A stretch of DNA of 64,000 nt from Serinicoccus chungangensis (lineage in GTDB: Bacteria > Actinomycetota > Actinomycetes > Actinomycetales > Dermatophilaceae), in assembly GCF_001483745.1 (NCBI RefSeq), contig NZ_LQBL01000028.1, positions 476,379-540,378 on the forward strand, read 5' to 3'. Positions 25,798-35,140 of this stretch are shown one piece after another. Position numbers and translations under genes: made by a program. The notes beneath the pieces are model-generated. The model was given only the letters and a program-made list of their open reading frames with translations. It did no database searches and was not told where the DNA came from. The first letter of the stretch is position 1; every line of letters starts with the position of its first letter.

Positions 25798-26797
25798 ACC
25801 CCTGGTCGAAGGCGGCGTCGAAGGAGGTCGTGGAGGGCGGGAAGTCGAGGGCGCGCAGGTAGTCCAGCGCCTCCTTGGCGCCGTGCAGCCGGTCCATCCC
25901 GGCGTCCTCCCACTCCACCGAGATCGGCCCGTCGTAGCCGGCGCCGGCGAGCGCGCGGAAGCAGTCCTCCCACGGCACGTCGCCGCGGCCGGCCGAGACG
26001 AAGTCCCACCCGCGGCGCTGGTCGCCCCACGGCAGGTGCGAGCCCATCCGCCCGTTGCGCCCGCCGCCGACCCGCATCCGGGTGTCCTTGCAGTCGACGT
26101 GGTAGATCCGGTCGGCGAAGTCGGTGATGAAGGCGACCGGGTCGATGTCCTGCCACATCATGTGGCTCGGGTCCCAGTTGAGCCCGAACGCCTCGCGGTG
26201 CCCGATCGCCTCGAGGGTGCGCACGGTGGTCCAGTAGTCGTAGGCGATCTCGCTGGGGTGCACCTCGTGGGCGAAGCGGACGCCGCACTCGTCGAAGACG
26301 TCGAGGATGGGGTTCCAGCGGTCGGCGAAGTCCTGGTAGCCCGCCTCGATCCGGTCGGCGGGCACCGGCGGGAACATCGCGACGTACGGCCAGATCGAGG
26401 AGCCGGTGAAGCCGACGACGGTGTCCACCCCCATCCGCTGCGCCAGCCGGGCGGTGAGCTTCAGCTCCTCGGCCGCCCGCTGCCGCACGCCCTCGGGGTC
26501 GCCGTCGCCCCAGACCTTCGCACCCACGATGGAGCGGTGCCGCTCGTCGATAGGGTCGTCGCAGACGGCCTGACCCTTGAGGTGGTTGGAGATCGCCCAG
26601 ACCCCGAGCCCGTGGCGACGCAGGATCTCCAGGCGCCCCTCGACATACTCCTCGTCGTCCCAGCGCCAGGCGTCCAGGTGCTCGCCGGACACGGCGATCT
26701 CGAGGCCGTCGTAGCCCCAGCCGGCCGCCAGCCCGGCGACCTCCTCCAGGGTGAGGTCGGCCCACTGGCCGGTGAAGAGGGTGAACCTGCGTGCCAT
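25796..26797 (-). CDS. Sugar phosphate isomerase/epimerase (xylose-isomerase-like TIM barrel)
   Basis: 333 residues. AP endonuclease family 2/xylose isomerase-like barrel with metal-ligand segments VRFAHEVHPSEIAYDY, NWDPSHMMWQ, HVDCKDTRM and SVEWEDAGMDR. It is the last gene of the leftward sugar operon, 30 bases after the dehydrogenase. Together with the second isomerase and the Gfo/Idh/MocA enzyme it likely processes an oxidised or epimerised sugar or inositol derivative imported by the ABC system. Confidence 0.88.
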   Translation of the reverse strand: MARRFTLFTGQWADLTLEEVAGLAAGWGYDGLEIAVSGEHLDAWRWDDEEYVEGRLEILRRHGLGVWAISNHLKGQAVCDDPIDERHRSIVGAKVWGDGDPEGVRQRAAEELKLTARLAQRMGVDTVVGFTGSSIWPYVAMFPPVPADRIEAGYQDFADRWNPILDVFDECGVRFAHEVHPSEIAYDYWTTVRTLEAIGHREAFGLNWDPSHMMWQDIDPVAFITDFADRIYHVDCKDTRMRVGGGRNGRMGSHLPWGDQRRGWDFVSAGRGDVPWEDCFRALAGAGYDGPISVEWEDAGMDRLHGAKEALDYLRALDFPPSTTSFDAAFDQG

Positions 26798-26827
26798 CGT
26801 GCGTCTCCTTCGTCGTCGGTCAGGCGG

Positions 26828-27949
26828 TCAGGCGGGGATCTCGACGGGTATGCCGCCTCGCCCGCTGCTCGTCTCGATCGCCTCGAGCACCCGCTGGACC
26901 GCGAGGCCGTCGGCGAAGCTGGGGTGGAGGTCGTCGCCGGTGGCGATGGCGCGCAGGAAGTCCGCGGCCTGGCTGGTGAACGTGCTGTCCCAGCCGAGGA
27001 CGTGCCCGGCCGGCCACCAGGCGCCGACGTAGGGGTGCTCGGGCTCGGTGACGAGCACCGTCTCCGCTCCCCCGGCGGCGCCGGTCACCACCAGCTCGTT
27101 GAGCCGCTCGAGGTCGAAGCGCAGCGACCCGGCCGAGCCGTAGACCTCGATCTGCAGCGCGTTCTTGCGGCCGGTGGCCATCCGGCTCACCTCGAGGCTC
27201 GCGACCGCCCCCGACGAGGTATGCAGCGTGGCCCAGGCCGCGTCGTCGACGTCCACCTCCTCGCGGTGGTCGCCGTCGGCGGAGGGCCGCTCGGTGACGA
27301 AGGTCCGCAGGTGTCCGCTGGCGCGGGTGACCTCCTCGCCGAGGAGGAAGCGGAGCTGGTCGACGGCGTGCGAGCCGAGGTCGCCGAGGACGCCCGTGCC
27401 GGCGGTGTCCTTGCGCAGCCGCCAGCTCATCGGGGCCTGGTCGTCGGCGAGCCAGTCCTGCAGGTAGGACAGCCGCGCCTGGCGCACCTGCCCGACCCTC
27501 CCCCGCTCGATGAGGTCTCGGGCGAGCGCCAGGGCGGGCACCCGGCGGTAGTTGTGGCCGAGCATCGAGCGTCCGGCACCGGGAGCGCGGGCCGCCTCGA
27601 CGAGCCGCTCGCAGTCGGCCACGGTGTTGGCGAGCGGCTTCTCGACGAGCACGTGCTTGCCGGCGGCGAGCGCGGCGAGCGCGACCTCCGCGTGCAGGTG
27701 GCCGGGGGTGCACACGTCGACGATGTCGACGTCGTCGCGCTCCAGGACCTCGCGCCAGTCGGTGGCGACATCGGCCCAGCCGAGCTGCTCCGCGGCCGCG
27801 CCCACCCGGTCGCGGTCCCGCCCCACGAGGGTCTGCATGCGGACCTGCGGCAGGTCGGCGTAGAAGGCGTTGACGTTGCGCCAGGCGTTGGAGTGGGCCT
27901 GCCCCATGAAGGAGTAGCCGACGACGGCCACTCCGAGGGTGTCGCTCAT
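26828..27949 (-). CDS. Gfo/Idh/MocA family NAD(P)-dependent sugar/inositol dehydrogenase
   Basis: 373 residues. N-terminal Rossmann motif VAVVGYSFMGQAHSNAW, then DVDIVDVCTPGHLHAEVA and the signature KHVLVEKPLA. The C-terminal domain has LGDLGSHAVDQLRFLLG, the catalytic DxxxH-like segment. The ATG at 27949 overlaps the stop of the upstream isomerase (ATGA). It probably oxidises the imported sugar or inositol. Confidence 0.92.
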   Translation of the reverse strand: MSDTLGVAVVGYSFMGQAHSNAWRNVNAFYADLPQVRMQTLVGRDRDRVGAAAEQLGWADVATDWREVLERDDVDIVDVCTPGHLHAEVALAALAAGKHVLVEKPLANTVADCERLVEAARAPGAGRSMLGHNYRRVPALALARDLIERGRVGQVRQARLSYLQDWLADDQAPMSWRLRKDTAGTGVLGDLGSHAVDQLRFLLGEEVTRASGHLRTFVTERPSADGDHREEVDVDDAAWATLHTSSGAVASLEVSRMATGRKNALQIEVYGSAGSLRFDLERLNELVVTGAAGGAETVLVTEPEHPYVGAWWPAGHVLGWDSTFTSQAADFLRAIATGDDLHPSFADGLAVQRVLEAIETSSGRGGIPVEIPA

Positions 27950-28815
27950 AGATCGTCCCCTGATGTCAGTGACCGCAGGAAGGCGAGGCCGTCGGAGGCC
28001 AGGTCGTCCTGGGTCGGCGCCAGCGGCCGCCAGATCGAGGCGGCGGTGGCGATGGTGTCGTTGTCGGCGGTGAAGGACTCGATGACCAGCGGCCCGGCGT
28101 AGCTCACGTCGGTGAGCGCGTCGAGGATCGCCGGCCAGTCGGTCTGGTCGCCGCCGGGGGCGCCGCGGTCGTTGCCGCAGACCTGCACGTGCACGAGGTG
28201 GTCGCCGGCGCGCCGGACCGCGTCCGCGCTGGAGCGCTCCTCGATGTTGAGGTGGTAGGTGTCGAGCGCCAGCCCGACGTGGGCGCCGAGCGGCCCGTCG
28301 AGCAGCTCCCCCAGGCCCTCGAGCGCCTGGTCGACGGTGTTGACCAGGGAGGTCTCGTAGCGGTTGAGCGGCTCGATGCCGATCCGCACCCCCGCGGAGG
28401 CGGCGTGCTCGACCACGGGCGCGAGGTGCTCCCGCCACTGTGCCCAGGCGTCCTGGCGCTGCTGCGGCGACATGCGCCATACCCTGCCCGTCGCGGCGTA
28501 GAACGGCCCGCAGACGGCGGCGGCGCCGATACCCTCGGCGAGGTCGACGCACGCCTTGAGGTAGTCCTGGGTGGACCGCACCGTGGCGGCGTCGGCCTGC
28601 ACGAGGTCGCGCCCGGGGGCCATCGCCCCCACGACGCACGGGGTCAGCCCGGTGTCGGCGAGCGCCGACCGGGTGGCGGCGACGGTGAGGTCGCCGGGCT
28701 GCTCCAGCGGCAGCTCGACCGCGTCGAAGCCGAGGTCGGCGACGTGGCCGAGCAGGCCCCGGGCCTGGGTGTCGCGCAGCGGCGACGCCCAGACCCAGGT
28801 GTTGACGCCGATCAT
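27946..28815 (-). CDS. Sugar phosphate isomerase/epimerase (TIM barrel), second copy
   Basis: 289 residues. Barrel strands show GVNTWVWASPL, VGIEPLNR-like RIGIEPLNRYETSLVNT, ALDTYHLNIEE, HVQVCGNDR and VIESFT, the metal-binding pattern of DTE/hydroxypyruvate-isomerase/IolE-like enzymes. It differs clearly from the barrel at 25796, so the two are not a recent duplication. Its ATG overlaps the stop of the binding-protein gene, and its stop overlaps the dehydrogenase start. Confidence 0.9.
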   Translation of the reverse strand: MIGVNTWVWASPLRDTQARGLLGHVADLGFDAVELPLEQPGDLTVAATRSALADTGLTPCVVGAMAPGRDLVQADAATVRSTQDYLKACVDLAEGIGAAAVCGPFYAATGRVWRMSPQQRQDAWAQWREHLAPVVEHAASAGVRIGIEPLNRYETSLVNTVDQALEGLGELLDGPLGAHVGLALDTYHLNIEERSSADAVRRAGDHLVHVQVCGNDRGAPGGDQTDWPAILDALTDVSYAGPLVIESFTADNDTIATAASIWRPLAPTQDDLASDGLAFLRSLTSGDDL

Positions 28816-30071
28816 CACGGGATGATCCGCTCCTGCCAGACGTCGGGGTAGCCGGGCAGGTCCTCGCCACCGAACTTGGCGTAGTGCCCGTCGGGCATGC
28901 CGTCGTTGGCCTCGAGGAAGTCGGCGCGCTCGTCCTCGGTGATCGGCACCTGCGGGAGCACCCACTCGGTGGGCACCTCCTCGCCGGCGAAGATCTGCTC
29001 CACCGCGAGCAGCGGGGTGCGCCACTGGAAGTTGGAGTAGACGGGGGCCAGGCCGGTGAGGCCGGTGTCCTCCCACTTGCGCAGGAAGCTCATCTCGTCC
29101 TCGCCGGTCATGACCGGGTAGTCCTGACCGGCGTCCTCGAAGGCCTCGATGGCGGCGACGGCGCCGTCACCGGCGTCCATCCAGACGCCCTGCACCTCGC
29201 CGGTGGCCAGCTCGTCGGCCAGGATGTTCTTGATCTCGGCCGGGTCGGCGCCGGTGAAGTAGTCCACCGCCTCGATGCCGTTCTCCTCGAAGATCTGCTC
29301 GGCGGCCGCCCAGCGGTGCTCGAGCACGTCCACGCCCGGCAGGATGCGCAGCGCGACCACCTTGTCACCCTCCTCGAGGTTCTCGGAGAGGAACTCGGCG
29401 GTGTCGATGCCCCAGGCATACCCGCCGATGGGGTGGATGAAGGTGGTGGGGCAGTCGGTCTCGACGCCGCGGTCGAAGACGACGACCGGCAGGCCGGTGT
29501 CGCAGGCCCGCTCGACCGCCGGCGTCAGCGCGGCGGTGGAGTTGGGCGAGATGACGAAGGCGTCGCAGTTGCCCTCGCTGATGAAGTAGTCGATGTCGGC
29601 GATCTGGGTGTTGTCGTCGGCCTGGGCGTCCCGCGTCTCCATCTCGGAGATGACGCCGTCCTCCTGGAGGACCTCGAGCTGCTGGTTCATGGTGATCCAG
29701 CCGGTCTGTCGCCACGGGTTGTCGATGCTGGCGTTGGAGAAGCAGACCTTCATGGCCCCGTCGGAGGCGAACTCGGAGGTGTCGGTCATGTCGCCGTCGA
29801 TGTACTGCAGCCACGGCGTCTCGGGGTCGCCCTCGAAGGTGGCCGAGCGCTGCTCGAACTGCTCGTCGTAGTCGGCCTGGTCGAACCACTCGTCGCTGTC
29901 GCCCTCGGCCTCCTCACCTCCGTCCTCGGAGCCCTCGTCCTCGGCACCCTCGGCGCCCTCCTCGGCGCTCTCGGTGGCCGGCTCGTCGAGGGACTCGTCG
30001 GTGGAGCATGCCGCCAGCATCGCCAGCGCGCTCAGGGCCGCGACGCTGCGGCCGATCGTCGTCCTGCGCAT
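28815..30071 (-). CDS. Sugar ABC transporter substrate-binding lipoprotein
   Basis: 418 residues. Lipoprotein signal with lipobox LAMLAACS near residue 22, then an unusually acidic linker of about 45 residues rich in EEGAEGAEDEG-like runs. A Peripla_BP_4 fold follows: KVCFSNASIDNPWRQTGW, DAFVISPNSTAALTP, LPVVVFDRGV and VQGVWMDAGDGAVAAIEAFE. It is the binding protein for the two RbsC-type permeases upstream. The sugar is not identifiable from sequence; the catabolic genes suggest a polyol, inositol or rare sugar. Confidence 0.92.
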   Translation of the reverse strand: MRRTTIGRSVAALSALAMLAACSTDESLDEPATESAEEGAEGAEDEGSEDGGEEAEGDSDEWFDQADYDEQFEQRSATFEGDPETPWLQYIDGDMTDTSEFASDGAMKVCFSNASIDNPWRQTGWITMNQQLEVLQEDGVISEMETRDAQADDNTQIADIDYFISEGNCDAFVISPNSTAALTPAVERACDTGLPVVVFDRGVETDCPTTFIHPIGGYAWGIDTAEFLSENLEEGDKVVALRILPGVDVLEHRWAAAEQIFEENGIEAVDYFTGADPAEIKNILADELATGEVQGVWMDAGDGAVAAIEAFEDAGQDYPVMTGEDEMSFLRKWEDTGLTGLAPVYSNFQWRTPLLAVEQIFAGEEVPTEWVLPQVPITEDERADFLEANDGMPDGHYAKFGGEDLPGYPDVWQERIIP

Positions 30072-30083
30072 TGATCTCTCCCT

Positions 30084-31193
30084 TTAGGTGGTGCCCGGGT
30101 CGGGCGGGGTGGGTGCGGTCCCGGTCTGCCGTGGCTCGGCCCCGGGGGTGGTCGGTTCGGCGCTGCGTCGTCGGCGTCCGCCCTGCCAGGCGCGGGCCCC
30201 GATCGCGACGGCGACGATGATGATGACGCCCTGCACTGTGTCCCTCCAGGTGGAGGCGACGCCGACGAAGTTGAGCAGGGTGAAGAGCAGCTCGAGGGCG
30301 AAGGCGCCGGCCGCCGCGGAGAGGACCCAGCCGCGCCCGCCGCCGAGCACGACGCCGCCGACGACCACCGCGGTGATCGCGGTGAACTCGTAGCCCTGGC
30401 CGACGGAGGGGTGCACCCCGGCATACCCCACGAGGATGATGCCGGCGACCGTCGCGGCCAGCGAGGACAGGACGAACGCGCGGGTCTTGAGCCACCACGT
30501 GGCCGAGCCGGACAGGTGCACGGCCTGCGGGTTGTCGCCGACGGCGACCAGGGTGCGGCCGAAGGGGCGGCGCATGAGCCAGACGGCGGCGAGGGCGAGG
30601 ACCAGCAGGATGATCGCCGGGTAGGGGATGACCTCGAGGACCGGGACGCCCTCGATGCCGCCGCGGCCGATCTGGCGGAAGGAGTCGACCGGGTTGCCGG
30701 TGGCGGCGCCGCCGGTGAGGTAGAGCACCAGGCCGGAGAGCGCGAGCATCGTGCCGAGGGTGACGATGAAGCTGGGGACCTTGAGCAGCGTCGTCGCGAG
30801 CCCGTTGACGACGCCGACGAGGGCGCCGAGGATGAACATGAGGAGCATGACCGGCAGCACGCGGCTCTCGTCCTGGCCGATGAGGTTGCCGGCCAGGACC
30901 ACCTGCATCGTCACGACGGAGCCCATCGACAGGTCGAACTCGCCGGAGACGATGACGAAGTACTGCCCCATCGCGGCGATGGCGATCGGGGCGGTGCGGC
31001 CGATGAAGCGGATGAGCGAGCCGGGCTCGCCGAAGTTGGGGTTCGCGACGACGACGCAGACGAGCAGGACGGCGACGAGGACGAAGACCGCACCGCCGGG
31101 GGTCCGCAGGGCGCGGCCGAGGCGCCCGAGGGTGCCGCCCTCGCTCATCGGCAGCGTCGCGCCGCGGGTCGTGGTCGCGTCGGCGGTGGTCAC
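30084..31193 (-). CDS. RbsC-family ABC permease (second)
   Basis: 369 residues from GTG 31193, overlapping the previous stop by four bases. About ten membrane helices; BPD_transp_2 signatures include QYFVIVSGEFDLSMGSVV, VVNGLATTLLKVPSFIVTLGT and GYAGVHPSVGQGYEFTAITAVVVGG. It pairs with the permease at 31190 to form the channel. Confidence 0.92.
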   Translation of the reverse strand: MTTADATTTRGATLPMSEGGTLGRLGRALRTPGGAVFVLVAVLLVCVVVANPNFGEPGSLIRFIGRTAPIAIAAMGQYFVIVSGEFDLSMGSVVTMQVVLAGNLIGQDESRVLPVMLLMFILGALVGVVNGLATTLLKVPSFIVTLGTMLALSGLVLYLTGGAATGNPVDSFRQIGRGGIEGVPVLEVIPYPAIILLVLALAAVWLMRRPFGRTLVAVGDNPQAVHLSGSATWWLKTRAFVLSSLAATVAGIILVGYAGVHPSVGQGYEFTAITAVVVGGVVLGGGRGWVLSAAAGAFALELLFTLLNFVGVASTWRDTVQGVIIIVAVAIGARAWQGGRRRRSAEPTTPGAEPRQTGTAPTPPDPGTT

Positions 31194-32230
31194 GCGGCAC
31201 CTCCTGCGGTGGTGGGGGCGGGGGTATGCCGTGCCGCCCGCGAGCGGTCGAAGCGGGCCGGGCGCAGGTCGGCGTTGCGGCGGGCGTAGACCGCGACCGC
31301 GACGACGATGACCAGGCCGCGGACGACGTCCTGGAGGAAGGCGTTGAGCTGCATGACGCCCATGACGTTGTCCATGACGGCGAAGATGGCGACGCCGCCG
31401 AGGGTGCCGAGGATGTTGCCCTTGCCGCCGGCCAGGACGGTGCCGCCGAGGACGACGGCGGCGATGGACATGAGGTCGTAGCCGCCCTGGGAGCCGATGG
31501 TGGGGCTGCCGACCGAGAGGCGGGCCAGCAGGAGCAGGCCGGCCGTCCCGGCGAGCACCGAGCAGAGGACGTGCGCGAGCACGATGGGCGGCTGGGTGCG
31601 CACGCCGGAGAGGCGGGCGACCTCCTTGCTGCCGCCGACGGCATACAGGTGGTGGCCGATGCGGGTGCGGCGCAGCAGCAGGATGACCAGCACCGCGCAG
31701 CCGAGCATGATGAGCGTCGACAGCGGCACCGGGCCGATGTTGAGGGCGCCGATGAGGCGGAAGTCGCGGGGCGCCGAGCCGGCCGAGCCCTGGTAGTTGG
31801 TGCCGAGGTAGCCGGCGAGGATGAGGCCCATGCCGAGGGTGGCGATGAAGCCGTGGACGTGCAGGTAGGCGACGACCAGGCCGTTGACCAGGCCGATGAG
31901 GGCGGCCACACCGAGCGCGGTGACGACGGCCAGCGGGATGTTGCCGGTCTGGCCGGCCATGGTGACGCCGCCGAGGAGGCTGGCGAGGCTGGCGACGTAG
32001 GGCACCGACAGGTCGAGGCTGCCGGCGAGGATGACGAGGGTCTGGCCGATGGCGATGAAGCCGAGGATGCTCGTGCCGGTGAGGATCGCGGAGATGTTGC
32101 CGGCGCTGAAGAAGTTGCGGCCCGCCGCGGCGGTGATGATGGCGCCGAGGACGAGGACCAGCACGAGGACGAGGTAGACGATGCCCGTGCTGGTGAGGCG
32201 GGTGGGCCGGAGGCGGGCGAGAGCGTTCAC
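31190..32230 (-). CDS. RbsC-family ABC permease (first)
   Basis: 346 residues, GTG start overlapping the ATPase stop. Contains GQTLVILAGSLDLSVPYVASL, GLVNGLVVAYLHVHGFIATLG and GYDLMSIAAVVLGGTVLAGGKG. Forms a heterodimeric channel with the next permease. The C-terminus is Arg/Ala-rich. Confidence 0.92.
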   Translation of the reverse strand: MNALARLRPTRLTSTGIVYLVLVLVLVLGAIITAAAGRNFFSAGNISAILTGTSILGFIAIGQTLVILAGSLDLSVPYVASLASLLGGVTMAGQTGNIPLAVVTALGVAALIGLVNGLVVAYLHVHGFIATLGMGLILAGYLGTNYQGSAGSAPRDFRLIGALNIGPVPLSTLIMLGCAVLVILLLRRTRIGHHLYAVGGSKEVARLSGVRTQPPIVLAHVLCSVLAGTAGLLLLARLSVGSPTIGSQGGYDLMSIAAVVLGGTVLAGGKGNILGTLGGVAIFAVMDNVMGVMQLNAFLQDVVRGLVIVVAVAVYARRNADLRPARFDRSRAARHTPAPTTAGGAA

Positions 32231-33765
32231 GCGAGGACCTCCTCGTGCTCGTCGGCGCCGGTCGCCAGGGCGAGGACGTCCTCCTCGGTGGCGCCGCGGG
32301 GCAGCTCGCCGGCGAGGCGGCCGTCCCGCATGACGAGGATCCGGTCGGACATGCCGATGACCTCGGGCAGCTCGCTGGACACCATGAGGACGCCGACGCC
32401 GTCGGCGGCCAGGCCGCGCATGAGCTCGTAGATCGCGTGCTTGGCGCCGACGTCGATGCCGCGGGTGGGCTCGTCCATGAGCATGACGCGCGGGTTCACC
32501 GACAGCCAGCGGGCCAGGACGACCTTCTGCTGGTTGCCGCCGGAGAGGAACTGCACCTCCTGGTCCAGCGAGCGGGCGGCGACCTCGAGGGAGGACAGGA
32601 CCCCCGGCATACCCGTGCGGGCCTCACCGGTGCGACCGGGGAAGACGGAGCGGACGACGCCGAGGGCGTTGTCGAGGACGGACTGGCCGAGCGCGAGGCC
32701 CTTGGCCTTGCGGTCCTCGGTGATGAGGGCGAGGCCGCGGCGGATCGCCTGGCGGGGCGAGCCGATGGTCGTGGTCTGGCCTTCGAGGGTCAGGGTGCCG
32801 CGGGTGAGCGGGGTGACGCCGAAGACCGACTCGACGAGCTCGGTGCGTCCCGAGCCCTGCAGCCCGGCCAGACCGACGATCTCACCGGCGCGCAGCGTGA
32901 GGTCGATCCCGTCGACATACCCGTTGCCGGAGCCCGAGAGGGTGAGCACGGCCTCCCCCACCTCGGTGCCGGGGGTGGGCTCGGGGAAGAACGCGGACAT
33001 CTCGCGGCCGACCATGAGGCGGACGAGGGCGCCCTCGTCGAGCTCGGCAGCCGGCTGGGTGGTGACCTGCTGGCCGTCCTTGAGGACGGTGATGGTGTCG
33101 CAGAGGTCGAAGATCTCCTTGAGCCGGTGGGAGACGTAGAGGATGGCGACGTCGCGGTCGAGGAGCCTGCGGATGATGGCGTAGAGCAGCTCGACCTCGT
33201 GGTCGGCGAGCGCGGCGGTCGGCTCGTCCATGGAGATGATGCGCGAGTCGTAGCTCACCGCCTTGGCGATCTCGACGATCTGCTGCTCGGCGACCGACAG
33301 GGAGCGCACGGTCCGCTCCGGGTCCAGGCCGGTGACGCCGAGGCCGTCGAGGAGCTCGGTGGTGTCGCGGCGCATGGCGGCGGTGTCGACGAGCGGGCCG
33401 CGCCGCGGCTCGCGGCCGAGGTAGATGTTCTCGGCCACCGTGCGGTCCGGGAGGAGGTTGAACTCCTGGAAGACGGTCGACAGGCCGGCCTGCTGGGCCT
33501 GGATCGGGTGGGAGAAGTGCTGGGCCTGCCCGTCGATCTCGACGGTGCCCTCGTCGGGCTGGTGCACGCCGGCGAGGACCTTCATCAGGGTGGACTTGCC
33601 GGCGCCGTTCTCCCCCACCAGGCCGTGGACCTGGCCCGGGTGTAGCTCGAGGGTCACGTCCTCGAGGACGGCGTTGCCGAAGAAGCGCTTGGTCACCCCG
33701 GTGGCGCGAAGCACGGGCTGCGTCGGGGTGCTGGCCGTCGGTGCGACGGCGTCGTTGGACGTCAC
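32227..33765 (-). CDS. RbsA-type sugar ABC transporter ATPase (two ATPase domains)
   Basis: 512 residues from GTG 33765. Tandem ABC modules: first Walker A GENGAGKST and signature LSVAEQQIVEIAK; second module with VGLAGLQGSGRTELVE, degenerate as usual in RbsA/MglA-like proteins, and signature FLSGGNQQKVVLARWL with Walker B MLMDEPTRGIDVGAK. First gene of the leftward seven-gene operon. It shares a 93-base control region with the ROK regulator. Confidence 0.94.
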   Translation of the reverse strand: MTSNDAVAPTASTPTQPVLRATGVTKRFFGNAVLEDVTLELHPGQVHGLVGENGAGKSTLMKVLAGVHQPDEGTVEIDGQAQHFSHPIQAQQAGLSTVFQEFNLLPDRTVAENIYLGREPRRGPLVDTAAMRRDTTELLDGLGVTGLDPERTVRSLSVAEQQIVEIAKAVSYDSRIISMDEPTAALADHEVELLYAIIRRLLDRDVAILYVSHRLKEIFDLCDTITVLKDGQQVTTQPAAELDEGALVRLMVGREMSAFFPEPTPGTEVGEAVLTLSGSGNGYVDGIDLTLRAGEIVGLAGLQGSGRTELVESVFGVTPLTRGTLTLEGQTTTIGSPRQAIRRGLALITEDRKAKGLALGQSVLDNALGVVRSVFPGRTGEARTGMPGVLSSLEVAARSLDQEVQFLSGGNQQKVVLARWLSVNPRVMLMDEPTRGIDVGAKHAIYELMRGLAADGVGVLMVSSELPEVIGMSDRILVMRDGRLAGELPRGATEEDVLALATGADEHEEVLA

Positions 33766-33772
33766 GGTCTGG

Positions 33773-33802
33773 ACTATGGCACGGGTTCGAGGCTTTTGTC
33801 GA
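33773..33802 (-). promoter_or_regulatory. Candidate promoter of the sugar ABC operon
   Basis: Read leftward: -35 TCGACA (complement of 33797-33802), 18-bp spacer, -10 CATAGT (complement of 33773-33778), about eight bases before the GTG at 33765. The -35 box overlaps the dyad described separately, a good layout for repression by the divergent ROK protein. Confidence 0.4.
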
Positions 33803-33816
33803 GAGTTCGGCAGAAG
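33793..33816. promoter_or_regulatory. Candidate ROK operator (imperfect dyad)
   Basis: CTTTTGTCG, six bases, CGGCAGAAG: seven of nine positions are complementary. It overlaps the -35 of the leftward operon and precedes the ROK gene. A second dyad, GAAGTG-N8-CACTTC (33835-33854), lies nearer the ROK start. Confidence 0.35.
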
Positions 33817-33858
33817 TTGTTGGTTGAGCGTGTCGAAGTGGCGTGGTTCACTTCCGGG

Positions 33859-35016
33859 GTGCGCACCAGTGATGTCTTCGAGCTCCTGAGGGATGGGCGC
33901 CCGCGCACGCGTGCGCAGCTGGCCGAGGAGACCGGTATGGCGCGCAGCACCATCGCGGCGCGGGTGGACGTGCTGCTGCGGATGGGTCTGGTGGCGCCGG
34001 TCGGCGGGGCCCGGTCGACCGGGGGGCGGCCCCCGGCGCTCATCGCGATGAACCCGGCGGCGCGGGTCGTGGCCGGGGTGGACGTCGGTGCGACGCACGC
34101 CGTGGCGGCGCTGACCGACCTGGCCGGGACGGTGCTCGGTGAGCGACGGGCCGAGCTCGACGTGGCCGAGGGCCCGGAGGCGGTGCTGGGGTGGGTAACG
34201 TCGGTGGTCGGTGAGCTGCTGGAGGACGCGCGGCGGCCGGTGGGTGAGCTGGCAGCGGTGGGGCTCGGGCTGCCGGGGCCGGTCGAGCACTCCACCGGCC
34301 GGCCGATCAACCCGCCGATCATGCCGGGGTGGGACCGGTACGACGTGCCCGCCCACCTGCAGCGGACCTATCCCGTGCCCGTGCTCGTCGACAACGACGT
34401 CAACATCATGGCCCTAGGCGAACGGGGAGCCTACCTCCCGTCGGTGGACGACCTGATCTTCGTCAAGGTGGCCACCGGTATCGGCGCCGGGATCATCTCG
34501 GGCTCACGGCTGCAGCGGGGAGCACAGGGCACGGCCGGCGACCTGGGTCACGTGCGGGTCAGCAGCGGCGAGGGTGTCATGTGCCGGTGCGGCAACGAAG
34601 GGTGCCTCGAGGCCATCGCGGCCGGCCCGGCGCTGGCTGCCGCCTTGGCCGCGGGAGGCGTGGCCGTCGACTCGACCGCGGGGGTGGTGGAGCTGGTGCG
34701 CGCCGGCAACGCCGCGGCCGTGCAGGAGGTGCGGCGGGCCGGGCGAGACATCGGCGAGGTGCTCGCCACCATGGTGAACCTCATGAACCCCTCCGCTGTC
34801 GTCATCGGCGGGCGCCTCGCGGAGGCCGGCGAGCACCTGCTGGCCGGGATCCGCGAGGTCGTCTACCAACGCTCGTTGCCGTTGGCGACCGAGCACCTGC
34901 GGATCGTGGCCTCAAAGGCGGGGGCGCAGGCTGGCGTGCTTGGTGCCGCCACCATGGCGGCCGAGCACGTGCTCTCCCCCGAGGCGATCGAGGCGGCCAG
35001 CCTCGGTGTGGCCTGA
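33859..35016 (+). CDS. ROK family transcriptional regulator
   Basis: 385 residues if the GTG at 33859 is used, giving MRTSDVFELLRDG; an upstream TTG at 33796 is in frame. The winged HTH is RAQLAEETGMARSTIAARVDVLL. The ROK domain shows VDVGATHAVAAL, VLVDNDVNIMALGE, ATGIGAGIISG, and the zinc-binding CRCGNEGCLEAIAAG. It should bind a sugar or sugar phosphate and control the divergent ABC operon. Confidence 0.92.
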   Translation: MRTSDVFELLRDGRPRTRAQLAEETGMARSTIAARVDVLLRMGLVAPVGGARSTGGRPPALIAMNPAARVVAGVDVGATHAVAALTDLAGTVLGERRAELDVAEGPEAVLGWVTSVVGELLEDARRPVGELAAVGLGLPGPVEHSTGRPINPPIMPGWDRYDVPAHLQRTYPVPVLVDNDVNIMALGERGAYLPSVDDLIFVKVATGIGAGIISGSRLQRGAQGTAGDLGHVRVSSGEGVMCRCGNEGCLEAIAAGPALAAALAAGGVAVDSTAGVVELVRAGNAAAVQEVRRAGRDIGEVLATMVNLMNPSAVVIGGRLAEAGEHLLAGIREVVYQRSLPLATEHLRIVASKAGAQAGVLGAATMAAEHVLSPEAIEAASLGVA

Positions 35017-35116
35017 GGCGCAGCACTATCGTCACGGCTCGTCTCTGAACTTGGAATCCTCGACACCTCGAGACGGCGGTGCCGAACCTCGCTCCTCTGC
35101 CTGTGCAACCATTTGC

Positions 35117-35140
35117 GGCTCTTCACGCTTCAAGGTGTAG
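35117..35140 (+). repeat. Left inverted repeat of the ISL3-like element
   Basis: Begins GGCTCTTCACGC and ends AAGGTGTAG. The transposase remnant's stop (complement of 35123-35125) falls within it, as in other compact ISL3 elements. Confidence 0.75.
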
